Shown here piece by piece: positions 16,358-24,809 of a DNA stretch of 64,000 bases; the first letter of the stretch is position 1, and each line of letters begins with the position of its first letter. Below the pieces are notes generated by a model, which saw nothing but the letters and a program-made list of their open reading frames with translations, ran no database searches and was not told the origin of the DNA. Origin of the DNA: Alloboseaceae bacterium BT-24-1 (GTDB lineage Bacteria > Pseudomonadota > Alphaproteobacteria > Rhizobiales > Beijerinckiaceae); contig JAOYTL010000009.1 of assembly GCA_025846845.1 (NCBI GenBank), positions 266,180-330,179 on the forward strand. Direction: 5' to 3'. A program made the position numbers and the translations under genes.

Positions 16358-17980
16358 CTACTTGCTAAGGTCGCGCCCGCGGGTCTCCGGCAGGAAAAGC
16401 GCCCCCACCACCGCGGTCAAGGCGGCAACGATCACCGTGTACCAGAGGCCGCCGAAGATGTTGCCCGTCGCAATGACCACGGCCGTGGCCACGAAGGGGG
16501 CGAAGCCACCAATCCAACCATTGCCGAGTTGCAGGGCCACGGAGACGCCGCTGTAACGTATCCGCACCGGGAACAGCTCGACGAGGAGGGCACCCAGCGG
16601 CCCATAGACCATGGTCGCGAGGAAGACCAAGCCAAACAGGGTCGCCACCACCATGGGACCGTTCGGCTGCACGGGAACCTTTGCCGACGGCATGCCCTTT
16701 TCGGTCAACACGCCGATGACTGCCGCATCGTTGAAGCCGGTGAGCTCCCTGTCCCCAATCCGGATACGCAAGGGAGCGCTGTCGGCGTTCACCACGTAGG
16801 GTATCGCGTTCGACGTGAGTAGCGTCTTAGCCTTGCCGCAATCCGTCGTCGCCTGCGGCTTGAAGATCTGCCCGAAGAACGATTGCTCCTCGCTGCAGTT
16901 GTTGCCGCTCAGGACGACGGACGTCCGCGCACGGAATTCCGTCAGCGCCGGGTTCCCGTAGGTAGCGAGGGCCTGGAACAGCGGCATCATCAGGATGCCG
17001 GATAACGCGCAGCCCGTCACGACGATCCACTTGCGTCCAATCCTGTCGGAGAGCCAGCCGAAGACGAGGAAGAACGGTGTTCCGAGCGAGAGGGCCATCA
17101 GCAGATAGAAGTTCGCCTGCTCGTGGCTCATCTTCAGTGTCGTGGTCATGAAGTAGAGGCTGTAGAAGTGGCCCGTGTACCAAACCACCGCCTGACCGGC
17201 AACAACGCCGAAGATCGCAACCAGCACAAGGCGAAGATTGCGGCTGTCCCCGAACGTTTCGGCGATGGGGTTGTCGGATCCCTTTCCCTTCGCCTTCATC
17301 TCCTTGAACACGGGGGATTCATGCAGCTTCAGGCGGATGTACAGCGAGAGGATGAGGAGCGCGATCGACCCGACGAAGGGTATGCGCCAACCCCAGCTCG
17401 CGAACGCCTCCGCCGACATAGACGACCGGCATACGACGATCACGATGAGCGATAGGAAAAGGCCGAGCGTCGCGGTGATCTGGATCCAACTCGTCGTCAG
17501 CCCGCGCCTGTTTGGATCGGAATGCTCCGCCACGTAGGTAACCGCGCCGCCAAACTCCCCGCCGACGGCCAAGCCCTGCAACAATCTCAGGCCAACCAGC
17601 AAGGCGGGGGCAGCCCAGCCGATGGAATCGTAGGTTGGCAAGAGGCCGATGGCCGCCGTGGCGAAACCCATGACAAGCATGGTGACGAGGAACGTTTTCT
17701 TACGACCGACGAGGTCGCCGAGCCGGCCGAAAACGACGGCACCGAATGGACGGAGCACGAAACCGGCACCGAAGGTGGCCAGTGCCGCGAGCAACGCGGC
17801 CGTCTCATTGCCCTTGGGAAAGAACAGCGTGCTGAAGAACGCCGCGAGCGATCCGTAGATGAAGAAGTCGTACCACTCGAACACCGTGCCAAGAGCGGCG
17901 GCAAATACGGTGCGTTTAGTATCTTGTTCGCTGGGCTGCGACATCGCAGTGGTCGCGGGCGATATCTGTTGAACCGACAT
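16358..17980 (-). CDS. MFS transporter, metabolite:H+ symporter (MHS) type, with large periplasmic insertion
   Basis: 540 residues with 12 predicted transmembrane helices. Signatures of the MHS branch (ProP/KgtP/ShiA) are present: GTVFEWYDFFIYGSLAAFF, RPFGAVVFGRLGDLVGRKKT and GGEFGGA. Between about residues 340 and 440 a soluble, cysteine-containing insertion (NNCSEEQSFFGQIF onward, ending before VVATLFGLVFLA) enlarges a periplasmic loop and explains the length above the usual 430. The start is the ATG at 17980 behind GGAGG; a longer frame upstream is only the overlap with the hydrolase gene. It lies 13 bp after the alpha/beta hydrolase gene in the same sigma-54-type transcription unit and probably imports the hydrolase's substrate, an organic acid or zwitterion. 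Confidence 0.88.
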   Translation of the reverse strand: MSVQQISPATTAMSQPSEQDTKRTVFAAALGTVFEWYDFFIYGSLAAFFSTLFFPKGNETAALLAALATFGAGFVLRPFGAVVFGRLGDLVGRKKTFLVTMLVMGFATAAIGLLPTYDSIGWAAPALLVGLRLLQGLAVGGEFGGAVTYVAEHSDPNRRGLTTSWIQITATLGLFLSLIVIVVCRSSMSAEAFASWGWRIPFVGSIALLILSLYIRLKLHESPVFKEMKAKGKGSDNPIAETFGDSRNLRLVLVAIFGVVAGQAVVWYTGHFYSLYFMTTTLKMSHEQANFYLLMALSLGTPFFLVFGWLSDRIGRKWIVVTGCALSGILMMPLFQALATYGNPALTEFRARTSVVLSGNNCSEEQSFFGQIFKPQATTDCGKAKTLLTSNAIPYVVNADSAPLRIRIGDRELTGFNDAAVIGVLTEKGMPSAKVPVQPNGPMVVATLFGLVFLATMVYGPLGALLVELFPVRIRYSGVSVALQLGNGWIGGFAPFVATAVVIATGNIFGGLWYTVIVAALTAVVGALFLPETRGRDLSK

Positions 17981-17993
17981 GCATGCCTCCCAT

Positions 17994-18818
17994 TCAAACG
18001 GTTTGCCGCGAATCGGCCAAGGCCGCTGCGGACGGGTTTCGGGTGCTCTGGCTGAGAAATTCCTCGAGCAGTCGATTGAAGGCGCCGGGTTGTTCGAGCA
18101 TGGGGAAATGCCCCGCCGCCGCGATGATCTCCAGGCGGCTTCCGGGGATGCCTTCGGCAAGCGCGCGGGACTCGCTGGGGGGTGTGATGATATCCTCGTC
18201 GCCGACGACCACCAATGTAGGCACGCCTATCTCGCCGAGCCTGGAACGGCTGTCCGAGGCATTCAGGGATACGATCGCCTGACGCGCCACTGAGGCCGGC
18301 GTCTGCGAGACCTCCATCTTCGCGAACCGCAACAGCTCGGGACCGGCAGCCTTGCCGAAGGATCGCTCGATGACGTTCTGGCTGGCCGTGACCACTCCCA
18401 GTTCCTCGATCGCCCGAAGCACATTGTTGACGTTAACGTCCTCACCGAGCCCGTGGGGCGTGGCACCCACCAGGACGAGCGCGTTGACACGTTCGGGGTA
18501 GCTGAGAGTGAAGCTCTGGGCCACCGTGCCGCCCATGGAAAGCCCGACGAGAACTGCCGTGTCGATCCCCAGTGTGCGATACACCTTGAGCAGATCGTCT
18601 GCGAAAGCCTCGATCGTATACTCGCGATCGTCGGGGCGAGGCGACACACCATGCCCCGGCAGGTTTATCCGGATGACCTTATAGGAACGCGAAAAGGCGT
18701 TGGTCTGCTCGCGCCAGAATTCAGCCGTCGTCGTGAAGCCGTGAACGAAGACGATTGGCTCTCCGCTCCCGGAGAGCTTCACCACGGTGTCTCCGATCTC
18801 CAAAGTTTGTTCTATCAT
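17994..18818 (-). CDS. Alpha/beta hydrolase (3-oxoadipate enol-lactonase-like)
   Basis: 274 residues with the oxyanion-hole motif VHGFTTT, the nucleophile elbow GLSMGG (Ser about 97), an acid in GDEDIITPP and the catalytic His in AAGHFPML. Members include enol-lactonases, C-C bond hydrolases and esterases. A longer frame begins at 18848, but the ATG at 18818 has GGGGAG just upstream and lies downstream of the start site predicted from the sigma-54 element, so 18818 is preferred. It is first in a two-gene unit with the MFS transporter and divergent from a PAS-AAA-Fis activator that likely controls it. Confidence 0.87.
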   Translation of the reverse strand: MIEQTLEIGDTVVKLSGSGEPIVFVHGFTTTAEFWREQTNAFSRSYKVIRINLPGHGVSPRPDDREYTIEAFADDLLKVYRTLGIDTAVLVGLSMGGTVAQSFTLSYPERVNALVLVGATPHGLGEDVNVNNVLRAIEELGVVTASQNVIERSFGKAAGPELLRFAKMEVSQTPASVARQAIVSLNASDSRSRLGEIGVPTLVVVGDEDIITPPSESRALAEGIPGSRLEIIAAAGHFPMLEQPGAFNRLLEEFLSQSTRNPSAAALADSRQTV

Positions 18819-18851
18819 TTGTGTCTCCCCTGCTTCTGGTCCGCTCATATT

Positions 18852-18867
18852 CGCAAGGCGCGGGCCA
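18852..18867 (-). promoter_or_regulatory. Sigma-54 (RpoN) -24/-12 promoter for the hydrolase-MFS operon
   Basis: On the minus strand the sequence TGGCCCGCGCCTTGCG matches the consensus TGGCACG-N4-TTGC at 10 of 11 fixed positions and has the obligatory GG-N10-GC spacing. Transcription would start about 12 bases beyond, near 18842, giving a short leader before the ATG at 18818. The divergent gene encodes a sigma-54 activator, which supports the call. Confidence 0.75.
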
Positions 18868-18921
18868 CCAGAGGCCAGGAGATCAGGTATCGATTATCTC
18901 ATTGAATTATAACTAATATTT

Positions 18922-18931
18922 ACTTCGAAGT
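18922..18931. promoter_or_regulatory. Palindrome, possible upstream activator site
   Basis: ACTTCGAAGT is a perfect 10-bp palindrome in the AT-rich divergent region, about 80 bp upstream of the predicted sigma-54 start. That is a usual place for an enhancer site of a Fis-type activator. Only one clear copy was seen, so this is tentative. Confidence 0.35.
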
Positions 18932-19051
18932 TCCTATTAGGACCATGTAGCCGGACAAGTTGTGCATCCGATACGAGACACGTAGAGTGCACCTTGAGAG
19001 ACATAGCCCTCATCACCGTGCCTGACGTGGCCGGCCAGTGCGGATGCTTCG

Positions 19052-20404
19052 ATGGCGCTACCTGAATGGTTCGTCGGATCCACCGAGGAAGCGGCCTTTC
19101 TCAGGCTCGTCCTTGATCACGTTTCAGACTGCCTGGTCGCGGTAGACACCGCGGGGACTATCGTCCTGATCAACGAGCCCTACTGCCGACTACTGGGAGG
19201 AACGGCTGAGGAATTCGTCGGGCGCCATATCACCGACGTGGTAGGGTTTCAGACCAAGCTTCACCTGGTGGCCAGTGGCATAGGCACGCACGTCGGCTAT
19301 CCGCTGGACGTACGCGGCCACAAGCTGGTGACCAAACAGGTTCCGGTCCTGCGCGATGGCAACATCGTCGGGGCGGTCGGCTTGGCGTTGTTTTCGGACT
19401 ACGACACACTGAAAAAAACATACAGCCGCATCTCGAAGAGCGAGCTCGCGCTACCACGTTCCAGCCGGCAATGGCTCTCTAGGTTCAGCTTGCGCGATAT
19501 CGTCGGGGAAGGCGTGCTCATGGACGCCTATCGCGACAGCCTCTCGCTGGTCGCGGCATTTGACCTTCCGGTGCTGATCTCCGGCGAGACCGGCGCGGGT
19601 AAAGAGCTCGCGGCGCATGCGATCCACGGATTGTCCGCGCGTGCCGCCGAGCCCTTCGTCTGGGTCAACTGCGCATCCATCCCGAGCGAGCTCGTCGAGG
19701 CCGAACTCTTCGGCTATGATGGCGGCGCCTTCACAGGTGCTCGCGAGCGAGGCAAGCCGGGCAAGTTCGAACTTGCAAGCGGCGGGGTGCTTTTCCTGGA
19801 CGAGATCGGCGACATGCCTCTATCGCTTCAGGGAAGCCTGTTGCGTGTCCTGCAGTCGAACGAGATCGTCAGGGTCGGCGGCACCACCCCGGTGGCGATA
19901 GACGTGCGTGTGATCTGCGCGACCAATCGATCGCTCGAGGAATTGGTGGCGACAGGTCGCTTTCGAGAGGATCTTTTCCACCGGCTCAACGTCCTGCCTG
20001 TAAGGGTGCCGGCGCTGCGGGAGCGTACCGACGTCGCATTTCTGGCGGAGAGCTTGCTGAGACGTATCGCTTCACGGCTATCCCGGCCAACCATGCGCCT
20101 ATCCGCTGAGGATCATCGATTTTTGACAGGGCATCCATGGCCCGGCAACGTACGCGAGCTGGAGAATGTTCTGACCCGGCTATTCGTCACCGGCACCCTT
20201 CGTCCGTCGATGGCGATCAACCCGATCGTACACGCCGCCAGCCAGCCGGGCACATCGTTCAAGGAACGAACTCTGCAGCGCGCAGCCGCGGAGATTCGCT
20301 CCGCGTTGGAGGAAGCTGGCGGCAATAAGCGTAAGGCCGCCGCCTCTCTCGGCATCAGTCGAGCCCACCTGTACCGAATGATGAAGAGGTCAGGCAGCGG
20401 ATAG
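19052..20404 (+). CDS. PAS domain-containing sigma-54-dependent Fis-family transcriptional activator
   Basis: 450 residues in three parts. A PAS sensor (about 17-115) has DCLVAVDTAGTIVLINEPYC. The AAA+ domain (about 145-375) has Walker A GETGAGKE (178-185), the sigma-54-contacting loop GAFTGA (225-230), Walker B VLFLDE (246-251) and sensor/arginine-finger region NRSLEELVATGRFREDLFHR. A Fis-type HTH ends the protein (GGNKRKAAASLGISRAHLYR). The GAFTGA loop shows it activates RpoN promoters. It is divergent from the hydrolase-MFS unit, which has a matching -24/-12 element. The PAS domain probably senses the substrate or redox state. A truncated paralogue lies at 21908. Confidence 0.93.
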   Translation: MALPEWFVGSTEEAAFLRLVLDHVSDCLVAVDTAGTIVLINEPYCRLLGGTAEEFVGRHITDVVGFQTKLHLVASGIGTHVGYPLDVRGHKLVTKQVPVLRDGNIVGAVGLALFSDYDTLKKTYSRISKSELALPRSSRQWLSRFSLRDIVGEGVLMDAYRDSLSLVAAFDLPVLISGETGAGKELAAHAIHGLSARAAEPFVWVNCASIPSELVEAELFGYDGGAFTGARERGKPGKFELASGGVLFLDEIGDMPLSLQGSLLRVLQSNEIVRVGGTTPVAIDVRVICATNRSLEELVATGRFREDLFHRLNVLPVRVPALRERTDVAFLAESLLRRIASRLSRPTMRLSAEDHRFLTGHPWPGNVRELENVLTRLFVTGTLRPSMAINPIVHAASQPGTSFKERTLQRAAAEIRSALEEAGGNKRKAAASLGISRAHLYRMMKRSGSG

Positions 20405-20811
20405 GTGGCGACACGCTCGATGAGAGCACGATGTTCCTGCCGGTGGCGCATGGGATGGACGACGCCGACGGTAAGTCTCCGTTCGCGGGCCAGTTCAATC
20501 ACCCGCTCCGTGTCCGCCCGGCTCATCGCGACGGGAATTTCAACGAGTACATGCTTACCTGCGGTGAGCGCCGCCAGCGCCATCGGCGCGTGCGTTTCAC
20601 TCGGACCCGCGACGATAACGGCATCGATCTCGGTGTCGCCGATCACCTCGTCGTAGCTGATCGACCACCGCTGGTAATCGTAACGCGCGGCGAACTCGGC
20701 AGTTGGTTCGGAACGGCGCCTGAATACCGTGTGAAGCGAACAGCCAGCGGCACGCAGCGCCTCAGAATGCCAAACTCCCATCATCCCGTGGCCAACCATG
20801 CAAATGTTCAT
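20404..20811 (-). pseudogene. Gfo/Idh/MocA-family oxidoreductase, N-terminal fragment
   Basis: About 136 residues of a dinucleotide-binding domain: start MNICMVGHGMMGVWHSEALR, then IDAVIVAGPSETHAPMALAA and the GKHVLVEIPVAMS segment that carries the family's EKP-like motif (here EIP). The frame then runs antisense into the end of the PAS-AAA regulator, and the whole C-terminal alpha/beta domain is missing. The family normally has about 340 residues, so this is a truncated, presumably inactive gene. Confidence 0.75.
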
Positions 20812-20857
20812 GCGGTTGATTCTCCTAGCAGGATCGCGAAGCTGGGTGCGGACTGCA

Positions 20858-21330
20858 TCACGCGGAGAAATACGCGACCAGAGCCTGCGCCAGCTGTTGC
20901 GGCTTCTCCAGCATCGGATAATGCCCGACGCTAGGCAGCATCTGCACCTTCGCCCGGGGATACCTGGCGAAGAAGGTCGATTGCCCGCGGTCTGCGGGCG
21001 TGCCGGGATCGAGTTCGCCCATCAAGGCGAGAACCGGCACGCTGCTCCCTTCAACTTCGGCGGGGAAGCCAGCACCTGTCCACGATGCCATATAGCCTTC
21101 CATCGCTTCCGCCGCGGTAACCGGCCAAGCTCATTTCCAGCAACCGGTCGAGCTACGCGTCATCGCGACTGTGACCCGTATTGGTGTCGATCAGAGTCCG
21201 CTGCATGGCGGGCGAGCGCAGGGCCTTGCCCAGCAGGGAGCAGCGGTGATCGTCGATCCTAACCCCGGACGCCGGTACTGAGGCGAGCAGAATTACAGAC
21301 TCGAGTCTCTCGGGTGTATCCGGCCGCAGG
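20858..21330 (-). pseudogene. Alpha/beta hydrolase, degenerate
   Basis: The C-terminal part is readable (VPVLALMGELDPGTPADRGQ, then VGHYPMLEKP with the catalytic His). Upstream the coding sense continues in another frame as ERLESVILLASVPASGVRID and MQRTLIDTNTGHSRDD, interrupted by a stop at what was probably a Trp codon and by a frameshift near 21110. The N-terminal half with oxyanion hole and nucleophile is absent. It resembles the intact hydrolase at 17994 in fold and in position relative to a sigma-54 regulator. Confidence 0.7.
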
Positions 21331-21907
21331 AAGAAAGCCAGCGGCACGCAAAGCCCTTCCGCTTGTATTGCCGTGACCTCGCCAACAGATCTAGTATCAC
21401 CCGTTGATCGACTAGGCCGAAATCCGCGAGCACGCAGTCTTTCAGCTGCGACGCAATTCGGTCGACCTCTTGGGCGATCAATTCCAGAAGGGCACGAGCG
21501 AATGTCCTCTTCGTAATTGCGGGGAAAATATACCCTCGATCCATGCGTCGAGAGTGCACCATCAAAGCCCGGGATCAAACATCTAGCCAGCAGGTCGAGC
21601 ATGACTTGGCCCAAGAGGCGTTCCAGTCCCACTGCCTCCGTGGCCTTTTCGACCTCGCGTTCGCGGGTCGCGAGGTCGCGCTGCCGGTCATCCACGCTGA
21701 CCCGCAACGCCTTCAGCTCGACCTCCCGGTCGGTTGCCCCCTGCCCTGCTACCAGCAGTACCTCCAATGCCTCGACGACCGAGCCTGGCCTCGAACGGAG
21801 GCAACGACAGGCCATCTGACCAAGCCGTCCACTCGTGACGATGTCGTCCCGCCGCAGCGCCGCCTCGAAGTTATCGGCAGAAGCGGTGTCGAGCTTGCCT
21901 CGGCGAG
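21331..21907. other. Unassigned sequence between two decayed genes
   Basis: No intact gene. The minus strand keeps protein-like stretches in two frames: a heptad-rich segment (DDRQRDLATREREVEKATEA near 21640-21700) and FARALLELIAQEVDRIASQL near 21440-21500. This looks like the wreck of a coiled-coil-bearing protein with a frameshift near 21550. I do not recognise the family. It replaces the missing N-terminal halves of the flanking hydrolase and regulator. Confidence 0.4.
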
Positions 21908-22591
21908 TTGCCCACTGGCGCGCGCGACCGCAGCAAACCGGGCAAGTTCGAACTCGCAAGCGGCGGCGTGCTGCTCTTGGACGAGATCGGCGATATGCCG
22001 CTACCTCTTCAGGGGAGTCTGCTGCGTGTGCTGCAGGTGAACCAAATCGTATGGGTCGGGGGCACCATTCGCGTTGCAACCGATGTCCGCGTCATTTGCG
22101 CGACCAATCAACCGCTAGCACAACTGGTGAAGGCTGGTCGTTTCCGAGACGATCTCTATCACCGGCTCAATATGCTGCCCATCGAGGTCTCCGCTCTGCG
22201 TGAGCGGGGTGATATCGAATACCTCGCGGAAAAACTGTTGGCGCGCATAAGCTCCCAGCTCGCTAAACCATCGTTAAAATTGGCAGCGAAGGACTGCCAA
22301 GCGCTGCTCTGGCATTCGTGGCCTGGCAATGTCCGCGAGTTGGAGAATGTGCTCACCCGGCTTGTTGTGACAGGAAAACTGCTTCTCTCTTCATCGCGGC
22401 TTTCTCCAGTCCCTGTGCTCAAGAGCCCGTCGCCTCTTCTCAAGGAGCGTATTCACTCGCTCGCCGGAGCGGAAATCCGTTCTGCGCTGGAGCGAACCAG
22501 AGGCAATAAGCGCGAAGCTGCAGAGTTGCTCGGGATGAGCCGCGCCCACTTACACCTATATCGCATCATGAAAACCCAGGGCATCAAGTAG
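21908..22591 (+). pseudogene. Sigma-54-dependent Fis-family activator, truncated at the GAFTGA motif
   Basis: The sense begins at TGARDRSKPGKFELASGGVL, exactly at the end of where GAFTGA should be, and continues through Walker B (LLLDEIGDMP), sensor regions and a Fis-type HTH (RGNKREAAELLGMSRAHLHL). PAS domain, Walker A and most of the sigma-54 contact loop are missing, so it cannot activate RpoN promoters. It is a close paralogue of the activator at 19052 along its whole remaining length. The HTH may still bind DNA if expressed. Confidence 0.82.
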
Positions 22592-22632
22592 CTTGGAGCG
22601 CTTCTGAGCTTTCCTGGCCACGTCCAAGGTGA

Positions 22633-23607
22633 TTAATCTTTTCCTGGCTTGGGTGGCACGGTGCTCTGGAAGCGGCTGCGATACGCCGCCGGGGTCACGC
22701 CGATCTTACTGGCAAATATCCGGCGCATTGTGTTCATGTCTGAGAACCCGCAACTTGTCGCGACGCGTCGCAGTGGCTGCTCAGTATCCTCGAGCAACCG
22801 GCGTGCGGCGTCGACCCGGGCCGCGGCAATGAAATCGGCAGGCGTCATGCCTAACTCGCGACGAAACACACGGGCGAAGTTTCGCGGGCTCATGCCGATC
22901 CGGTGGGCGACGTGGCCGACAGAAAGCGCTCCTGAGAGATTGTTCAGGATATAGGACTGCGCCTTCTGGATCATCGTGGTCTCGGCCATCTGACCGACGA
23001 GATGCGCGCTGAACTGTGATTGCCCACCGGGACGCTTGAGGAAGACCACCATGTAGCGCGCGACACTCATGGCCACGTCGCGCCCGTAATCCTCCTCGAC
23101 GAGGGCAAGCGCCAGGTCGATACCGGCAGTCACGCCGGCAGCAGTGATCAGCGGCCCATCACGCAAGTAGATCGCATCAGTGTCGAGCGTGATGTCAGGA
23201 AACAGCCGGGCAAAGCGGTCGCTGCATTCCCAATGGGTTGTGACGCGCTTTCCATTCAGCAGCCCGGCGGTTGCAAGGAAGAAGACCCCGGTGCAGATCG
23301 AGCCGTAGCGTCGAACGGTGGGAATGCGACGCTGCAGCCAGGCGATGACTGACGGATCGATCTGTTGGAAGGAAGGGTCGCCCGCCACCAGCAGCGTGTC
23401 GATCGGCTCGTCGGGGTCGAAGATCGTCCGATCCGCCAGGAAGCGGAGTTGGCCGGTTCCGCCCACCACCGGATCGCTGCTCGAAATGATCTGTATGTCG
23501 TAGGCCATCCTGTCGTTCAGGCGGCGGGCGGCCTCCCAAAAAACTTCGGCCGGGCCGACTACATCGAGCGACTGAACGCCCGGTGGGGCAAGTATCGCTA
23601 TGCGCAT
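22633..23607 (-). CDS. GlxA-family AraC-type transcriptional regulator (DJ-1/PfpI sensor domain)
   Basis: 324 residues. Residues 1-190 form a DJ-1/PfpI-like domain: start MRIAILAPPGVQSLDVVGPA and nucleophile elbow YGSICTGVFFLATAGLL with its cysteine. The C-terminal 100 residues are a double AraC helix-turn-helix (VGHVAHRIGMSPRNFARVFR, then LRRVATSCGFSDMNTMRRIF). Family members often control nitrogen or amide metabolism genes. It lies 223 bp downstream of the nitrile hydratase operon on the same strand and has its own start at 23607, so it could regulate that operon; this is inference. Confidence 0.9.
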   Translation of the reverse strand: MRIAILAPPGVQSLDVVGPAEVFWEAARRLNDRMAYDIQIISSSDPVVGGTGQLRFLADRTIFDPDEPIDTLLVAGDPSFQQIDPSVIAWLQRRIPTVRRYGSICTGVFFLATAGLLNGKRVTTHWECSDRFARLFPDITLDTDAIYLRDGPLITAAGVTAGIDLALALVEEDYGRDVAMSVARYMVVFLKRPGGQSQFSAHLVGQMAETTMIQKAQSYILNNLSGALSVGHVAHRIGMSPRNFARVFRRELGMTPADFIAAARVDAARRLLEDTEQPLRRVATSCGFSDMNTMRRIFASKIGVTPAAYRSRFQSTVPPKPGKD

Positions 23608-23830
23608 GTCCCTATTTCCGCCCCCTTGTCCGACCAGGAACGCGCGCTGACAGAGGATATGTGTGACAATACTCCGTCGGAGTTATCATTTCGCGCTTGT
23701 TCCCGCGATGTTGGCTCGGCGTGGAGCCGCGTCTCCGTCGCAGAGCTTTCCGGTTAGGCATGAGTTGTCAACTTGGCCTGATCCGGGGCCCTTTGGCACA
23801 GAGCATGAGAGCTTCAGGCGCCCCGCATAA

Positions 23831-24151
23831 TCATCTAGCGCAGTGAATGTCCTGAGCTGCTAGAAGACCGGCTTTCACCACGGCCTTCTCCAATGCGGCG
23901 AGCCAGCACTCGTAATAGTTCCAGGACGAACGATCGGTTGGGTTGGCCGCCTCCCAGGCGCCGATTTCTGCGATCAACTCGTCTCGGAAGTCATCCCATT
24001 CGAAATAGCCCTGCTTCGTGAGAGCGAGGGCGACGCCGAAAGCTGTCCGTTCCCACTCATGTCCAAAGCAGAGCGTTCCGTTGCTCCGCGGCGGGGTCTC
24101 CGGCTTGCCCATCAGTTCTGTGACGGCGTAATGCTCGAAACGCGTGAGCAT
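23831..24151 (-). CDS. Nitrile hydratase accessory protein (p14K / beta-subunit-N-terminus-like activator)
   Basis: 106 residues related to the N-terminal part of nitrile hydratase beta subunits: FEHYAVTELMG, FGHEWERTAFGVALALTKQG and the SSWNYYECWLAALEKAV segment that the beta subunit also carries. Such small proteins escort the alpha subunit and deliver cobalt by subunit exchange. The ATG at 24151 is chosen because AAGGAG lies just upstream; a longer frame overlaps the nthA end. It is the last gene of the four-gene operon, ten bases after the alpha subunit. Confidence 0.87.
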   Translation of the reverse strand: MLTRFEHYAVTELMGKPETPPRSNGTLCFGHEWERTAFGVALALTKQGYFEWDDFRDELIAEIGAWEAANPTDRSSWNYYECWLAALEKAVVKAGLLAAQDIHCAR

Positions 24152-24161
24152 GGCGGCTCCT

Positions 24162-24779
24162 TCAAGCTGCCTTGGCGATCGCAACGCCCATCATGGCTTC
24201 CGGCGTGACAAGGGTCTCGAGTTCAGCCTCGCTGAGGCTTTCGGTTCCGGCAGGACGCTCGGGAACGACGAACCAGCGGACTTGCGCACTCGAATCCCAA
24301 ATCTTCACTTCGACACTTTCGGGAATCTCCAGACCGAACTCCTTCAGAACCGCCCGAGGCTCCCGCGCTGCCCGACTGCGGAAGGTCGGATCCTTGTACC
24401 AATAAGGCGGCAGGCCCAACACCGGCCAAGGGTAGCAGGAGCACAGCGTGCAAAGGATGAGGTTGTGAAGGCCGGGCGCATTGGCTACCGCGCGGACATG
24501 TTCGCCTTCGGCCCCTGCCATGCCCTCTGGCAGGGCAAGCTCGGCAATAGCGCTGGGCGCATCGGCGACGAGGCGCTCCTTGAAGGCCGCGTCGATCCAG
24601 GCTCGCGCCACGATCTTGGCGCCATTGAAGGGACCCATCCTCGTCTCGAAGAAGTCCAATACCGTGTCGACGGTTCGGTCGGTGATAATGCCCTTCTTGA
24701 TCAGCAGGTCCTCGAGGGCGCGCATGCGGGCAGCGCTGTAGGCCTCGCGGTCTTCACGGTAATTGAAGAGGTCTTCCAT
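24162..24779 (-). CDS. nthA: Nitrile hydratase alpha subunit, cobalt type
   Basis: 205 residues. The metal-binding claw is CTLCSC at 110-115; Thr between the first two cysteines marks the cobalt type (iron enzymes have Ser). Cys113 and Cys115 would be oxidised to sulfinic/sulfenic acids. The flanking segment (HNLILCTLCSCYPWPVLGLP, then PPYWYK) is standard, as is the C-terminal VRWFVVPERPAGTE. With the beta subunit it hydrates nitriles to amides in the cytoplasm. It lies 30 bp after nthB. No amidase gene that would use the product is seen nearby. Confidence 0.95.
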   Translation of the reverse strand: MEDLFNYREDREAYSAARMRALEDLLIKKGIITDRTVDTVLDFFETRMGPFNGAKIVARAWIDAAFKERLVADAPSAIAELALPEGMAGAEGEHVRAVANAPGLHNLILCTLCSCYPWPVLGLPPYWYKDPTFRSRAAREPRAVLKEFGLEIPESVEVKIWDSSAQVRWFVVPERPAGTESLSEAELETLVTPEAMMGVAIAKAA

Positions 24780-24809
24780 CGAAGATTTCTCCCAGTGCTG
24801 CAGGACCGA

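Noticed and set aside
17981-18160. Upstream extension of the MFS transporter to 18160
   Set aside because: The extra 60 residues overlap the hydrolase gene, and GGAGG precedes the ATG at 17980.
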